Counted from the first letter of the stretch, positions 15,868 through 25,261 are shown. The stretch: 64,000 nucleotides of DNA from Sulfidibacter corallicola (GCF_017498545.1 NZ_CP071793.1:6399001-6463000), one strand, 5' to 3'. Translations and numbers: made by a program. The notes: generated by a model from the sequence alone, not told the origin.

Positions 15868-17609
15868 CAACGGACCTCGATCGCCAGCTTGCGGGTTAAG
15901 AGCTCGCCCTCCGAGAGTTCCATCTCGAAGTGCAGATCGTACGGGCCGGGGGCCAAGTTGGAGCTTTCGAGAATCGGGTGGATCAGGACCGTGCCTTGTG
16001 GGGTCACGGTGACTTCCTCGGGAAACAATTGCCACTGTTGGATGGTTTTGTCCTGGCGAACGGCGCGAAAGACGATCGAGTCGACTTCCGGTTGGGTGAT
16101 GGCGCCGGATAGTTCGAGCACTGGGTAAATGCGATCGCCGCGTGCGAGATGCGGGGCGATGTTCAGCGTGAAAGGTTGGTCGCGAATGGTGAAGTTCGCA
16201 TTTTTGGGATCCACGTTGGGATCCATCAGTACGAAGTCCACTACCTGTTTGGATTGATCGTTGAGCCGCGCCAATTCCACCGGGATTTCGTGATAGGAGG
16301 TTTCCTGGCCGTTGACGTCGAACAACTGCATGCGCACCGAATACCGGTCACTGGGAAGGATGACCGCGAACGCTTCGCTGAAGACGGCGCCCTCGCGTTC
16401 CAGGAGTTCCTTTCTGGGGACCAGGACTTCCTTTTTGATGCGGTTGGTCAAAACGACCTGGCCGTCGGGGGACACGATCGCGTAGTCGAGGATGAACGGC
16501 GCCTCGTACTGGCTCGATTGGAACCGGAAATCGAGGCTTTTGAGCGGGAATCCGATGCGGCCCATGAACAGGCCCTGATTCTGACCGCGCTTGAAGAAGC
16601 TGGTCGTCACCCGCAGGTTCGCGGCATTGCCCGCCTCGGGGGAGAATCGTGATTCCTGCCCGCTTTTGCCGGATGTGGTCATCGAAGGCACCATCAAGTC
16701 GGTTTGATTGAGCTTGTCGACGGGTGTGGCGCCGCTACCAGAAGTCGTCGGCGGGGCCACCGGTGGGGTCGGATCGGGAGTGGGCACTTCGGCCCGGGCC
16801 ATCGAGGACGGTGTGGCGGCGGGTTCGGGAGCCGTTACCGGCACGGGGGCGCTGGATACCGGGGCCGATTGGGTCGGGTTCACGCGGGCCACCGTTGCCG
16901 GTTTGGGTCCGGTGTGGGGAACCCCGTCCGCGCGTTCGGCCGAGGAGGGCATGGTCGGTCTGTCGGTACTGACGGAAAAGATTTCCTCTTCGACGGTCGG
17001 GACCGGCGCCATTTCCAGGTCGGGGTGCATGATGAATTTGTGCTTCAGGGTGCGCAGCCATTGACCGGTAAAGGGATCGGTGACCGAGACATAATCACCC
17101 CAGGAGTTGATCGGCAGAAATTGGACCCGTAACCGTTTGGGTCGGAATTCGAACGGAGGGTCCTCGTAAATCCACAGTTCGGGACGGTAATTGAGCAGGC
17201 GGGTCTGGGTTCGAAAACCCACCAGGCCGAAATCCAGGCGATATTCGATCTTGGTCGGTTTGCCGAGGAGCAGCAAGACGTGGCTGCGCGGCGTCATGGG
17301 GCGTGAGACGTTTTTCCGTTCGAAGTGAGCCATGGCGAAGTCATAACGGGCCAGGTAGTTCTCGCGAAAAGGATTGCGGTTGTCGCTCAGGTCTGGATCG
17401 CGTTTCGCCCAGAACAGCTCGATGAATTGCTTGCGCTGGTGGTGGGTGGTGAGCCGTTTGCGAAAGGTTTTTCGCTCGGCGGTGGTGATGATCAAGTCGA
17501 CCTTGTTGAGCCATGCACGTTCTTCGTCATTCAGCTTGGTACGTTTTCCGCCGTAAAGGGAAGGGCTTAGAACCAGCAAGGCGATCCAAATCCATTTAGT
17601 ACGGGGCAT
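15867..17609 (-). CDS. GWxTD domain-type exported protein
   Basis: 580 residues from an ATG at 17609 with AGGAGG eight bases upstream. A signal peptide (MPRTKWIWIALLVLSPSLYG) is followed by the block LNKVDLIITTAERKTFRKRL...FIELFWAKRDPDLSDNRNPFRENYLARYDFAMAHF, characteristic of GWxTD proteins from Acidobacteria and relatives. The eponymous GWxTD residues are replaced by PMTPRSHVLLLLGKP. A Pro/Thr/Ala-rich linker (about 230-320) separates it from a C-terminal beta-sandwich-like part. Function in the family is unknown. Confidence 0.8.
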   Translation of the reverse strand: MPRTKWIWIALLVLSPSLYGGKRTKLNDEERAWLNKVDLIITTAERKTFRKRLTTHHQRKQFIELFWAKRDPDLSDNRNPFRENYLARYDFAMAHFERKNVSRPMTPRSHVLLLLGKPTKIEYRLDFGLVGFRTQTRLLNYRPELWIYEDPPFEFRPKRLRVQFLPINSWGDYVSVTDPFTGQWLRTLKHKFIMHPDLEMAPVPTVEEEIFSVSTDRPTMPSSAERADGVPHTGPKPATVARVNPTQSAPVSSAPVPVTAPEPAATPSSMARAEVPTPDPTPPVAPPTTSGSGATPVDKLNQTDLMVPSMTTSGKSGQESRFSPEAGNAANLRVTTSFFKRGQNQGLFMGRIGFPLKSLDFRFQSSQYEAPFILDYAIVSPDGQVVLTNRIKKEVLVPRKELLEREGAVFSEAFAVILPSDRYSVRMQLFDVNGQETSYHEIPVELARLNDQSKQVVDFVLMDPNVDPKNANFTIRDQPFTLNIAPHLARGDRIYPVLELSGAITQPEVDSIVFRAVRQDKTIQQWQLFPEEVTVTPQGTVLIHPILESSNLAPGPYDLHFEMELSEGELLTRKLAIEVR

Positions 17610-18422
17610 CGAATCCTCCTGGATGCTGGGCGGGGTCAAAAGAATTCCGTCATTTCGTGGGTTGAGATGGACGCGGGGGAGAGGTCGGGTCGGCAATGGG
17701 CCGTCCAAATCGGAACCAAAGGTGGCCGTGTGGGCGAAAAGGAAGGTAGGTAACCTCGTTTTTGATCATTGTAACAGCACCTGGCCTAGGTGCCTTCCCG
17801 AATCCCTGCGATCCGGGATACCGGATCGGGACCCTCCGTTCTCGGAAACGCGATCGGTCCCTGTTTAACAAAACGGTCGGTTGGAGGCGCGCTCCCATGG
17901 TCCCGTCATTTTGCGAGATAGAGCCCGCGCCGAATACGAGAGGTTTTCTGTACATGGAGCGCGCGAACCGATATGCTTAGTTTCGGTCACCAACTACGGA
18001 GTCGGCTCGGGGTTGCCGCGTGGAATGGCAGCTCGGTTTTTCGCCGACGGCGCGGCCGCTCGATCTCGGACCCAGGGTTCGCAAGACGGGTGGATGCGGT
18101 GATGTCGCCTTACGGAGTCACCGGGCTCGGAGGGTGTGATGGCGCAGTGGGAGCGATGACGTCGCTCCGGTCATCTGGACCTCGGCTTCTTCCGGCTCAC
18201 GGTAGGGGGCGTCGCGCGGCCGACAAACGCTCGAAATGGGTCCTGGCGCGCCGATCCGGTTGAATCTTTGCCGACTCGAACTTAGCTGCATGGGCGGGGT
18301 TCCGTGCCTCGATGGAGGCCGGCGCGCTGTGGGGGGCGAGTCTCCTGGAAGTTCCCGCCATGCCGAGTCAGGTCGCTCGTGCACCTGACGACTGACGCGA
18401 AATCACAAAAAAGGAATCATTG
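17610..18422. other. intergenic region of 0.8 kb with two stem-loops
   Basis: No frame gives a believable protein. Two tandem perfect inverted repeats stand out: GCACCT/AGGTGC (17777-17793) and CGATCCGG-GATA-CCGGATCG (17809-17828). The rest is GC-rich without motifs. It separates a minus-strand gene from the plus-strand cysteine dioxygenase, so promoters for both should lie here, but none is clear. Confidence 0.5.
17777..17828. repeat. tandem stem-loops
   Basis: The first stem is 6 bp with a 5-base loop. The second is 8 bp (CGATCCGG/CCGGATCG) around a GATA tetraloop. They are 15 bases apart. No U-run follows on either strand, so they are not classical terminators. Confidence 0.6.
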
Positions 18423-18968
18423 ATGACGATTTTGGCCAAAGAATCGGAACGGGGGGTTCAATCCGTGCCTATCGAACAACTCATTGATCGAATGGAACGT
18501 TGGGAAAACTACAGCATTGCGGAATTGGGACCCTATCTCAAGAGTCTCGAAATCGACGAGGCCTGGATCGATGCGCACATGCCCGACCCCATGCCCACCG
18601 ATGCCTACCATCGAAACCTCATCTATCAGGGACGGCGATTCGAGGTCGTCTTGGCCACCTGGCCGATTGGCGGCGGCACCCTGGTCCACGATCACGGCAG
18701 CTTGAGCAGTCTGGGCTCCGTTCGCGTGTTGCGTGGCGATATCTTCAATCAGGTGTATCGCCTGGTCGATCGCGATACCGTCAAACCCGTTCACCGCGAG
18801 GTGTTCCATACCAACGACATCGTCCCGGTGGATCACGGTCTGATTCACGCGATGGGGAACGCGTGCCAGTCCGTGATCGCCATGAGCCTGCACGTCTACT
18901 TCCCGTGGATCATCGACGTATCCTACTGGGATCCCGAAACCAACAAGCGCATTCCCACCAGGCTCTGA
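18423..18968 (+). CDS. cysteine dioxygenase type I family protein
   Basis: 181 residues of a single-domain cupin. H89 and H91 (VHDHGSLSSLGSVRVLRG) and H142 (IHAMGN) match the three-His iron site of cysteine dioxygenase, and the closing segment AMSLHVYFPW matches the family's AVSLHLYSPP. The enzyme oxidises L-cysteine to cysteine sulfinate with O2. The ATG at 18423, with AAGGAATC upstream, is preferred over the adjacent TTG. An M20 peptidase gene follows 156 bases downstream on the same strand. Confidence 0.87.
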   Translation: MTILAKESERGVQSVPIEQLIDRMERWENYSIAELGPYLKSLEIDEAWIDAHMPDPMPTDAYHRNLIYQGRRFEVVLATWPIGGGTLVHDHGSLSSLGSVRVLRGDIFNQVYRLVDRDTVKPVHREVFHTNDIVPVDHGLIHAMGNACQSVIAMSLHVYFPWIIDVSYWDPETNKRIPTRL

Positions 18969-19124
18969 TCGGCCGGGGCCACGTGTCGTTTCCGGAACCG
19001 GAAGCGATCGCGAACGTCTACCGGCCATCAGGCCCCGTGTGGGCAAGCCCGATTCGGGTCCGTCTCGATGGAGCCGGCTCGTTTCGGGCTTCCCGCTCGA
19101 TCGTTCATGCATTCGGGGGATTTC

Positions 19125-20288
19125 ATGGGTGAGTCACCAAAGCGCGATGAGGCGCGAATCGAAAGGGCGCGTTCCTTTTTCGAGACCCACCGCGCCTGGC
19201 TGATCGATCGCATCGACACATATATAAAAGTAGAAACACCGACATCCGCGTTCGACCGACTCGACGAACTGGCGGCCATCGTGGAAGAGGACCTGATCGC
19301 GCTAGGGGCGAAGGTCGTGCGCGAGGACCATCGTCCGCGCCCGGTCGTCGCCCGCTTCGAGAACGGGCCGTCGACCCGACCCCCCGAATTGTTGTTGGTG
19401 TATCACCACGATACAGTCTGGCCGGTGGGCAGTTTCGAGCGCACCGGCGTCGAAGGGAATCGCTGGTACGGTCCGGGCATTTTCGATATGAAGGCCAACC
19501 TTCCCATCGGACTGCTCTGCCTGAGGTATTTCCGGAGCCACGCTCCTGAGTCGATGTCCCGCCTCGGCTTGATTTCCTCGCCCGACGAAGAGACCATGGG
19601 ACCGGTCTCGCGAACCATTCTCCCCCGCCACGCACGGGGTGCGCGCTGGGCACTGGTCTTCGAACCCCATATGCCCGACGGGGGGTTCAAGAATCGGCGC
19701 AAGGGAGTGGGTCGGATACAATTGAAATTTCGCGGTTTGGCGACTCATGCCGGCAACCACTACGCCGCGGGCAAGAGCGCCCTGCGGGCTGCATCCCATT
19801 TTCTCCTGGCCGCCGAGGCGCAGACCGACCTGGTCGCGGGTCGCACCGTCAACGTGGGCCTGCTTTCCGGAGGCAGCGCGGTCAACACCAGGCCCGGCGA
19901 AGCGGACATGAGTGTCGACGTCCGCGTGACGACGGCCGACCAGTGGGATGCGTTCCTGGCGTTCGTCGCCGCCTATCGCGACCCCGACGGGGTGGAGATC
20001 GATATGGATGTGGCACCCCTGTTGCCGCCGCTGGAGGCCGAGCACGAGGGGTGGTCCGCGCTCGAGCGACTGTGCGCGCAATTGGGTCAGCCCTATACCC
20101 GCGGTATGGCGGGTGGCGGCTCGGACGGCTCGCATCTGGCCCAGTTGGGTATCAAGGTGCTGGACGGTCTGGGCGTCGCCGGTGCGGGCGAGCACGCGAC
20201 CCACGAACACATTCTCGTGGACGGGCTGTTCGATGCCTTCGTGCGCAGCCTGGGTTTGATCGAGGAATTGTTGGCCCTGCCCAGGTGA
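19125..20288 (+). CDS. M20 family metallopeptidase (carboxypeptidase G2/ArgE/DapE group)
   Basis: 387 residues. Two-zinc ligands are visible in order: YHHDTVWPVG (His-x-Asp), GPGIFDMKANL (bridging Asp), SSPDEETMGP (Glu-Glu) and VFEPHMPDG. A dimerisation insert with RGLATHAGNHYAAGKSAL follows, and GGGSDGSHLAQLGIKVLDGLG leads to the C-terminal His (EHATHEH). The family hydrolyses acyl-amino acids or C-terminal glutamates; the exact substrate cannot be told. Start chosen at 19125 after GGGGGATTTC; earlier in-frame ATGs (19068, 19107) lack a ribosome site. Confidence 0.88.
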   Translation: MGESPKRDEARIERARSFFETHRAWLIDRIDTYIKVETPTSAFDRLDELAAIVEEDLIALGAKVVREDHRPRPVVARFENGPSTRPPELLLVYHHDTVWPVGSFERTGVEGNRWYGPGIFDMKANLPIGLLCLRYFRSHAPESMSRLGLISSPDEETMGPVSRTILPRHARGARWALVFEPHMPDGGFKNRRKGVGRIQLKFRGLATHAGNHYAAGKSALRAASHFLLAAEAQTDLVAGRTVNVGLLSGGSAVNTRPGEADMSVDVRVTTADQWDAFLAFVAAYRDPDGVEIDMDVAPLLPPLEAEHEGWSALERLCAQLGQPYTRGMAGGGSDGSHLAQLGIKVLDGLGVAGAGEHATHEHILVDGLFDAFVRSLGLIEELLALPR

Positions 20289-20412
20289 TCGAAAACGGGC
20301 CGAGCCTCCGTCCCGCAAGGGGTGGCGTGGCGTGAACGGGGCGGGTTCCCACGCCGTTTCGCGATGGTCCGTTGGCGCTCCGTTGGAACCAAAATCGATC
20401 GGACCTTTTCGG

Positions 20413-20441
20413 TTGACACTCCCTTGGGCCGATGGTAGTAT
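20413..20441 (+). promoter_or_regulatory. strong sigma70 promoter of the str-S10-spc-alpha cluster
   Basis: TTGACA (20413-20418), a 17-base spacer and TAGTAT (20436-20441): a perfect -35 and a near-perfect -10 at ideal distance. The predicted start near 20448 leaves a leader of about 54 bases to the rpsL GTG. It is the best promoter in the window and probably drives most of the downstream 16 kb. Confidence 0.88.
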
Positions 20442-20501
20442 CTTCAGGTTTTTGCGCCATGGGCCGCAGAAACTTTTTGTTGAACATTGAGGAGTCTTTC
20501 A

Positions 20502-20882
20502 GTGCCAACTATAAATCAGTTAATACGCAAAGGTCGTGAGCAGCAATTGGTGAAAACCAAGTCGCCCGCTCTGCAGGCCTGCCCCCAACGTCGCGGGGTT
20601 TGCACCAGGGTTTACACCACCACGCCGAAGAAGCCCAACTCCGCTCTGCGGAAAGTGGCGCGTGTTCGTTTGACCAACGGCATCGAAGTGACCAGCTACA
20701 TCCCCGGTATCGGGCATAACCTGCAGGAACACTCCATTGTCTTGATTCGCGGTGGTCGTGTGAAGGATTTGCCGGGTGTGCGTTATCACATCGTGCGCGG
20801 TACCCTGGACTCGGTCGGCGTCGCCGATCGCAGTAACGGTCGCTCCAAGTACGGAACCAAGCGGCCTAAAGTCAAGAAGTAA
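20502..20882 (+). CDS. rpsL: 30S ribosomal protein S12
   Basis: 126 residues starting at GTG (PTINQLIRKGR), with GAGGAG upstream. The decoding-centre loops TPKKPNSALRKVARV and RVKDLPGVRYHIVRG are intact. Lys in TPKKPNS is the residue whose change gives streptomycin resistance, so the sequence is of the sensitive type. First gene of the ribosomal supercluster. Confidence 0.97.
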   Translation: MPTINQLIRKGREQQLVKTKSPALQACPQRRGVCTRVYTTTPKKPNSALRKVARVRLTNGIEVTSYIPGIGHNLQEHSIVLIRGGRVKDLPGVRYHIVRGTLDSVGVADRSNGRSKYGTKRPKVKK

Positions 20883-20902
20883 TTCAGGTTTAGGAGAGGC
20901 GC

Positions 20903-21373
20903 ATGCCAAGAAGACGCAGCATTCCGCCGCGCGAGATTTTGCCGGATCCGGTTTACAACTCACCCCTTCTGGCAAAATTTGTCAATTGTTTGATGTTGGA
21001 CGGCAAGAAGTCGACCGCACAGAAGATCACCTATGGTGCTTTTGATGTCATTCAAAAGAAGTCCGGCGAAGATCCTTTGAAAGTCTTCAAAAAGGGACTG
21101 GACAACATCCGTCCCATGCTCGAGGTCAAATCGCGTCGGGTTGGCGGTGCTACCTACCAAGTACCGGTGGAAGTCAGCCCCCGTCGTCAAACCTCTCTCG
21201 CTATTCGTTGGCTGATTGAGTATGCAACCAAGCGTGGTGAAAAGACCATGCGCGACAAACTCGCTGCCGAAATCCTCGATGCCGCCAATGGTCGCGGCAG
21301 TGCCGTCAAAAAGAAAGAAGACACCCACCGCATGGCCGATGCCAACAAGGCATTCGCTCACTACCGTTGGTAA
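20903..21373 (+). CDS. rpsG: 30S ribosomal protein S7
   Basis: 156 residues with the family start PRRRSIPPREILPDP and GGATYQVPVEVSPRRQTSLAIRW. S7 nucleates the 30S head and represses the str operon in E. coli. It is 20 bases after rpsL; a 165-base gap follows before fusA, containing TTGACA at 21396-21401 without a clear -10. Confidence 0.97.
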   Translation: MPRRRSIPPREILPDPVYNSPLLAKFVNCLMLDGKKSTAQKITYGAFDVIQKKSGEDPLKVFKKGLDNIRPMLEVKSRRVGGATYQVPVEVSPRRQTSLAIRWLIEYATKRGEKTMRDKLAAEILDAANGRGSAVKKKEDTHRMADANKAFAHYRW

Positions 21374-21538
21374 TTTCTCGCTTTTTCAAGCGGCTTTGAC
21401 AATTGATTCTTAGGGTGTAAAGCGCCCGGCAAAACAACGACGAAAAAAGCAAATGTCCTGGAATCGCTAGGGTTCGGCATTTGAAATTTTCCCTCCAAAA
21501 CAGCCGAGTGTTCTTTTGGGGACTTGTGGAGCAAGCGC

Positions 21539-23641
21539 GTGAGTCGAGAACTGTCTCTCGAAAAATATAGAAACATCGGTATCATGGCGCACATCGACGC
21601 CGGAAAGACCACCACCACCGAGCGGATCCTGTACTACACGGGTGTCAGCCACAAGATTGGTGAGGTCCACTACGGCACCGCGACCATGGACTGGATGGAA
21701 GACGAGCAAGAGCGCGGTATCACCATTACCAGCGCCGCCACCACATGTTCCTGGAAAGAGCACCGCATCAACATTATCGATACGCCCGGCCACGTTGATT
21801 TTACGGCCGAAGTAGAGCGTTCCTTGCGGGTTCTGGACGGAGCCATCGCGATCTTCGACGCGGTATCCGGCGTCGAGGCACAGTCGGAAACGGTTTGGCG
21901 TCAGGCCGACAAGTACCGCGTGCCGCGCATCGCCTACGTCAACAAGATGGACCGCGCCGGTGCGGATTTCGAGCGCGTGATGGCCATGATGGTCGAACGT
22001 CTCGGTGCCAAGCCCGTCGCGATTCAGTTGCCCGTGGGCATCGAAGAGCAGTTCACCGGGGTCATCGACCTGGTCGAAGACCAGATGGTGATCTGGGATG
22101 GCGACGACAAGGACGCGAAATTCGAAGTCACGCCGATTTCGGATGAATACCGCGAGGCGGCCGCCGAAGCTCGCGAGCACATGATGGAAACCCTGGCCGA
22201 ATTGGACGAATCGCTTCTCGAGGACTACCTGGAGAACGGCGAATTGACCAAGGACCAGATCTACGCGGGTCTGCGCAAGATCACGCTGGAGCTCAAGGGT
22301 TGCCCGGTTCTGTGTGGCTCCTCTTTCAAAAACAAGGGTGTCCAGAGTCTCTTGGATGCCGTGGCACACTATCTGCCCTCTCCGGCGGATATCGGCACGG
22401 TGACCGGGCACAATTTGGACTACAGCGAGAGCGTCGTGCGCAAGGTCGCGGACGACGAACCCTTTTCGGCGCTGGTCTTCAAGATCGCCAGCAACCAATA
22501 CGGCGATCTGGCCTACATTCGCGTTTATTCGGGTACCCTCAAATCAAACGAAAAAGTATACAACGTGGCCAAGGAACGAAGTGAACGCATCGGACACTTC
22601 TTCCAAATGCACGCCAACAAACAGACCGAAGTCAAAGAGGTACGGGCGGGCGACATCGTCGCCGTTACCGGCTTTAAAAATGTGGTGACAGGTGATACGA
22701 TCTGTGACCCTGCGGCGCCGTTGCTGCTCGAGCGCATGGATTTCCCCAATCCGGTGATCCACGTGGCGATCGAGCCCAAGACCAAGGCCGATCAAGACAA
22801 GCTGAAACAAACGCTCGACCGTCTGGCACTCGAGGATCCCACCTTCCGGGTTCGCATCGACGAGGAGTCCGGTCAGACCATCATCTCCGGCATGGGTGAG
22901 CTTCACCTCGAGATTCTGGTCAAACGGATGATTCGCGATTTCAACGTTCAGGCGAACGTTGGCAAACCCCAGGTAGCCTATCGTGAAACCGTCAGTCAAC
23001 AGGCGGTGGTCGGAGAGACCTACGAACGGCAACAGGGTGGCAAACGCGTCTTTGCCCGAGTCAAGCTGGAAGTCGGCCCCCGTGAGCGGGGCGCCGGGTT
23101 TGCCTTCGAGAACCAAGTGGCTCCGGCTACCTTGCCCAAGGTGTTCGCGGACGCAGTCGAAGAAGGAGTTCGCCAGGCCATGCGCTCGGGCGTGCTCGCC
23201 GGCTTCGAAATGCTCGATGTCCGCGTCAAGCTGCAGGGCGGTTCCTATGACGAGGTGGATTCCACCGATGTGGCCTTCAAGATCGCCGCATCGATCGCCT
23301 TCAAGCGAGGCGCACGGGAAGCCCGCTCCGTCATTCTCGAACCCGTCATGAAGGTGGAAGTCGCCACACCCGAAGAATACATGGGCGCGGTTGTGGGTGA
23401 TCTCAATACCCGCAACGGCAGAATCCTCAACATGGAATCGCGCGGCGAACTGCAAGTCGTACGTGCCCATGTGTCATTGGCAAAGATGTTCGGTTACTCA
23501 ACCGCCTTGAGATCCGTTTCTCAGGGCAGAGCCACGTTCTCCATGGAGTTTGCGCAGTACGCGGAAGCACCCAAGGCCATTCAGGAGAAATACGCTCCCC
23601 AACAGGGCGTATTTGGCGATGGAATCAGGAGTATGGGATGA
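21539..23641 (+). CDS. fusA: elongation factor G
   Basis: 700 residues from GTG at 21539 (SRELSLEKYRNIGIM) with GGAG eight bases upstream; an earlier ATG at 21524 lacks a site. GTPase motifs: AHIDAGKTTTTE (P-loop), RGITITSAATT (switch I), DTPGHVDF and NKMDRAGADF. Domains II-V are complete and the protein ends with the family-typical VFGDGIRSMG. EF-G translocates tRNAs and mRNA. Its stop overlaps the rpsJ ATG (ATGA), leaving no place for the tuf gene often found here. Confidence 0.97.
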   Translation: MSRELSLEKYRNIGIMAHIDAGKTTTTERILYYTGVSHKIGEVHYGTATMDWMEDEQERGITITSAATTCSWKEHRINIIDTPGHVDFTAEVERSLRVLDGAIAIFDAVSGVEAQSETVWRQADKYRVPRIAYVNKMDRAGADFERVMAMMVERLGAKPVAIQLPVGIEEQFTGVIDLVEDQMVIWDGDDKDAKFEVTPISDEYREAAAEAREHMMETLAELDESLLEDYLENGELTKDQIYAGLRKITLELKGCPVLCGSSFKNKGVQSLLDAVAHYLPSPADIGTVTGHNLDYSESVVRKVADDEPFSALVFKIASNQYGDLAYIRVYSGTLKSNEKVYNVAKERSERIGHFFQMHANKQTEVKEVRAGDIVAVTGFKNVVTGDTICDPAAPLLLERMDFPNPVIHVAIEPKTKADQDKLKQTLDRLALEDPTFRVRIDEESGQTIISGMGELHLEILVKRMIRDFNVQANVGKPQVAYRETVSQQAVVGETYERQQGGKRVFARVKLEVGPRERGAGFAFENQVAPATLPKVFADAVEEGVRQAMRSGVLAGFEMLDVRVKLQGGSYDEVDSTDVAFKIAASIAFKRGAREARSVILEPVMKVEVATPEEYMGAVVGDLNTRNGRILNMESRGELQVVRAHVSLAKMFGYSTALRSVSQGRATFSMEFAQYAEAPKAIQEKYAPQQGVFGDGIRSMG

Positions 23642-23961
23642 TCAACGAAACCATTCGAATTCGATTGAAGGCATACGATCACAAAATTCTGGATCAGTCG
23701 ACGCGTCAAATCGTCGACACGGCCAAGCGCACCGGTGCGGTCATTGCCGGCCCCGTGCCGCTGCCCACCAGAACTCGCAAGTTCACGGTGCTGCGATCGC
23801 CTCACGTCGATAAAAAATCTCGCGAGCAATTCGAAGAGCGCCGCCACAAACGGTTAATCGACATTCTCGAACCGACCTCGCAAACAGTTGAAGCGCTTAT
23901 GAAGCTCGACCTGCCTGCCGGGGTAGATGTGGAAATCAAAACCTACGCGAAAACCAAGTGA
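23638..23961 (+). CDS. rpsJ: 30S ribosomal protein S10
   Basis: 107 residues, with IRIRLKAYDHKILDQSTRQIV and VAGPVPLPTRTRKFTVLRSPHVDKKSREQFE-like blocks typical of S10/NusE. S10 also works as transcription factor NusE. The ATG overlaps the fusA stop by four bases, so the S10 operon is fused to the str operon here. Confidence 0.97.
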   Translation: MINETIRIRLKAYDHKILDQSTRQIVDTAKRTGAVIAGPVPLPTRTRKFTVLRSPHVDKKSREQFEERRHKRLIDILEPTSQTVEALMKLDLPAGVDVEIKTYAKTK

Positions 23962-23998
23962 CCGTGTGGCGTTTTAGCGTAAGTTGAGGAGTGAGAGG

Positions 23999-24622
23999 AT
24001 GATCAAAGGAATACTTGGCAAAAAACTGGGCATGACCCAGGTTTATGACGACACCGGCAGAGTGGTTCCCGTTACCGTTCTCGAGGTGGGTCCTTGTGTA
24101 GTTACCCAGGTGAAGACGGTTGAGAAAGACGGTTATACCGCAGCTCAAATCGGCCTGGTCGAAAAGAAGCCGCCGAAGAAGCTGTCCAAGCCCGAAACCG
24201 GTCACTTGAAGAAAAACGGCGTCGCCCCGCTGCGTCACCTCAAAGAGTTCCCGCTCGAGGACGAAGGTGGCGTCAATGTCGGCGATCAAGTCCTGGTGAA
24301 CAACTTCACCGTCGACGAGAAGATTCACGTCACCGCGACTTCTCAAGGTAAGGGTTTTCAGGGCGTCATCAAGCGCCACGGTTTTGGTGGCGGTCGCAAG
24401 ACGCACGGTTCGCACTTCCACCGTGCGCCGGGTTCCATCGGTCAGTGTGCGACCCCCAGTCGTGTTTTCCCCGGTAAGAAACTGCCGGGCCACATGGGTT
24501 CGCGCAAGGTGACCGTGAAAAACCTCAAAGTGGTGCAAATTATCGAAGATCAGAACCTGATGCTCGTCAAGGGTGCAGTTCCCGGCGCCAAGGGCGGCCT
24601 GGTCGCGATCCGCAAAGGTTAA
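23999..24622 (+). CDS. rplC: 50S ribosomal protein L3
   Basis: 207 residues starting MIKGILGKKLGMTQVYDD, with the peptidyl-transferase-side loop GFQGVIKRHGFGGG and HGSHFHRAPGSIG. Start chosen at ATG 23999 after GAGGAGTGAGAGG rather than the TTG at 23984. Confidence 0.97.
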   Translation: MIKGILGKKLGMTQVYDDTGRVVPVTVLEVGPCVVTQVKTVEKDGYTAAQIGLVEKKPPKKLSKPETGHLKKNGVAPLRHLKEFPLEDEGGVNVGDQVLVNNFTVDEKIHVTATSQGKGFQGVIKRHGFGGGRKTHGSHFHRAPGSIGQCATPSRVFPGKKLPGHMGSRKVTVKNLKVVQIIEDQNLMLVKGAVPGAKGGLVAIRKG

Positions 24623-24634
24623 GGAGTAAGGGAA

Positions 24635-25261
24635 ATGCCAAAAGCACAAGTTTTTTCATTGAAAAACGAACAAGTCGGCGAGCTCGATCTCGTGGACGAG
24701 GTGTTTGCCGCTCCGTTGAATCGCCACCTGATTTGGGAAGCGGTCAACCACTACCTGGCCAAGGGTCGTGCCGGTACGGCAAAAACCAAGGTTCGTTCCG
24801 AAGTCGCGGGTTCCGGCCGCAAGCTCTGGAAACAGAAAGGCACCGGTCGCGCACGGGTCGGTGAGATCCGCACCCCGAAATGGCGCGGCGGCGGTACCGT
24901 TCACGGTCCGCGTCCCCGCAGCTACGACTACGCCTTCCCCAAGAAGAAGCGTCGCGGCGCCCTCGCCAGCGCTCTTTCCGACAAGTTGGCCAACGGCGGC
25001 ATGAAGATCGTCGACGACTGGTCGCTGGAAAGCCACAAGACCAAGAGTCTGGTGGGCGTGATCAAAGGCTTGGGTCAAGACGGCAAGGTATTGGTCGTGG
25101 ACACCCAGGGCAATGACAATCTGGAGCGCGCCTCCAACAACCTGCCGACGGTCAAGCATTTGACTTCTTTGGCGCTGAACATCCACGACCTGTTGAAATA
25201 CGACAGCCTGGTGATCTCCAAAGAGGCGGTTTTGCAGCTCCAGGAGGTATTGAAGAAATGA
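24635..25261 (+). CDS. rplD: 50S ribosomal protein L4
   Basis: 208 residues; the tunnel loop KLWKQKGTGRARVGEIRTPKWRGGG is the family signature. In E. coli L4 represses the S10 operon. The gene starts 12 bases after rplC and overlaps rplW by ATGA. Confidence 0.97.
   Translation: MPKAQVFSLKNEQVGELDLVDEVFAAPLNRHLIWEAVNHYLAKGRAGTAKTKVRSEVAGSGRKLWKQKGTGRARVGEIRTPKWRGGGTVHGPRPRSYDYAFPKKKRRGALASALSDKLANGGMKIVDDWSLESHKTKSLVGVIKGLGQDGKVLVVDTQGNDNLERASNNLPTVKHLTSLALNIHDLLKYDSLVISKEAVLQLQEVLKK

Noticed and set aside
17973..18384. Short frames in the 0.8 kb gap before cysteine dioxygenase
   Set aside because: No ribosome sites, no protein-like pattern.
18500..19132. Plus-strand frame of 210 codons overlapping cysteine dioxygenase
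   Set aside because: Arg/His/Pro-rich out-of-frame shadow; the dioxygenase frame carries the three iron ligands.
21396..21424. TTGACA upstream of fusA as an internal promoter
   Set aside because: No acceptable -10 at 15-19 bases; left as a mention in the rpsG entry.
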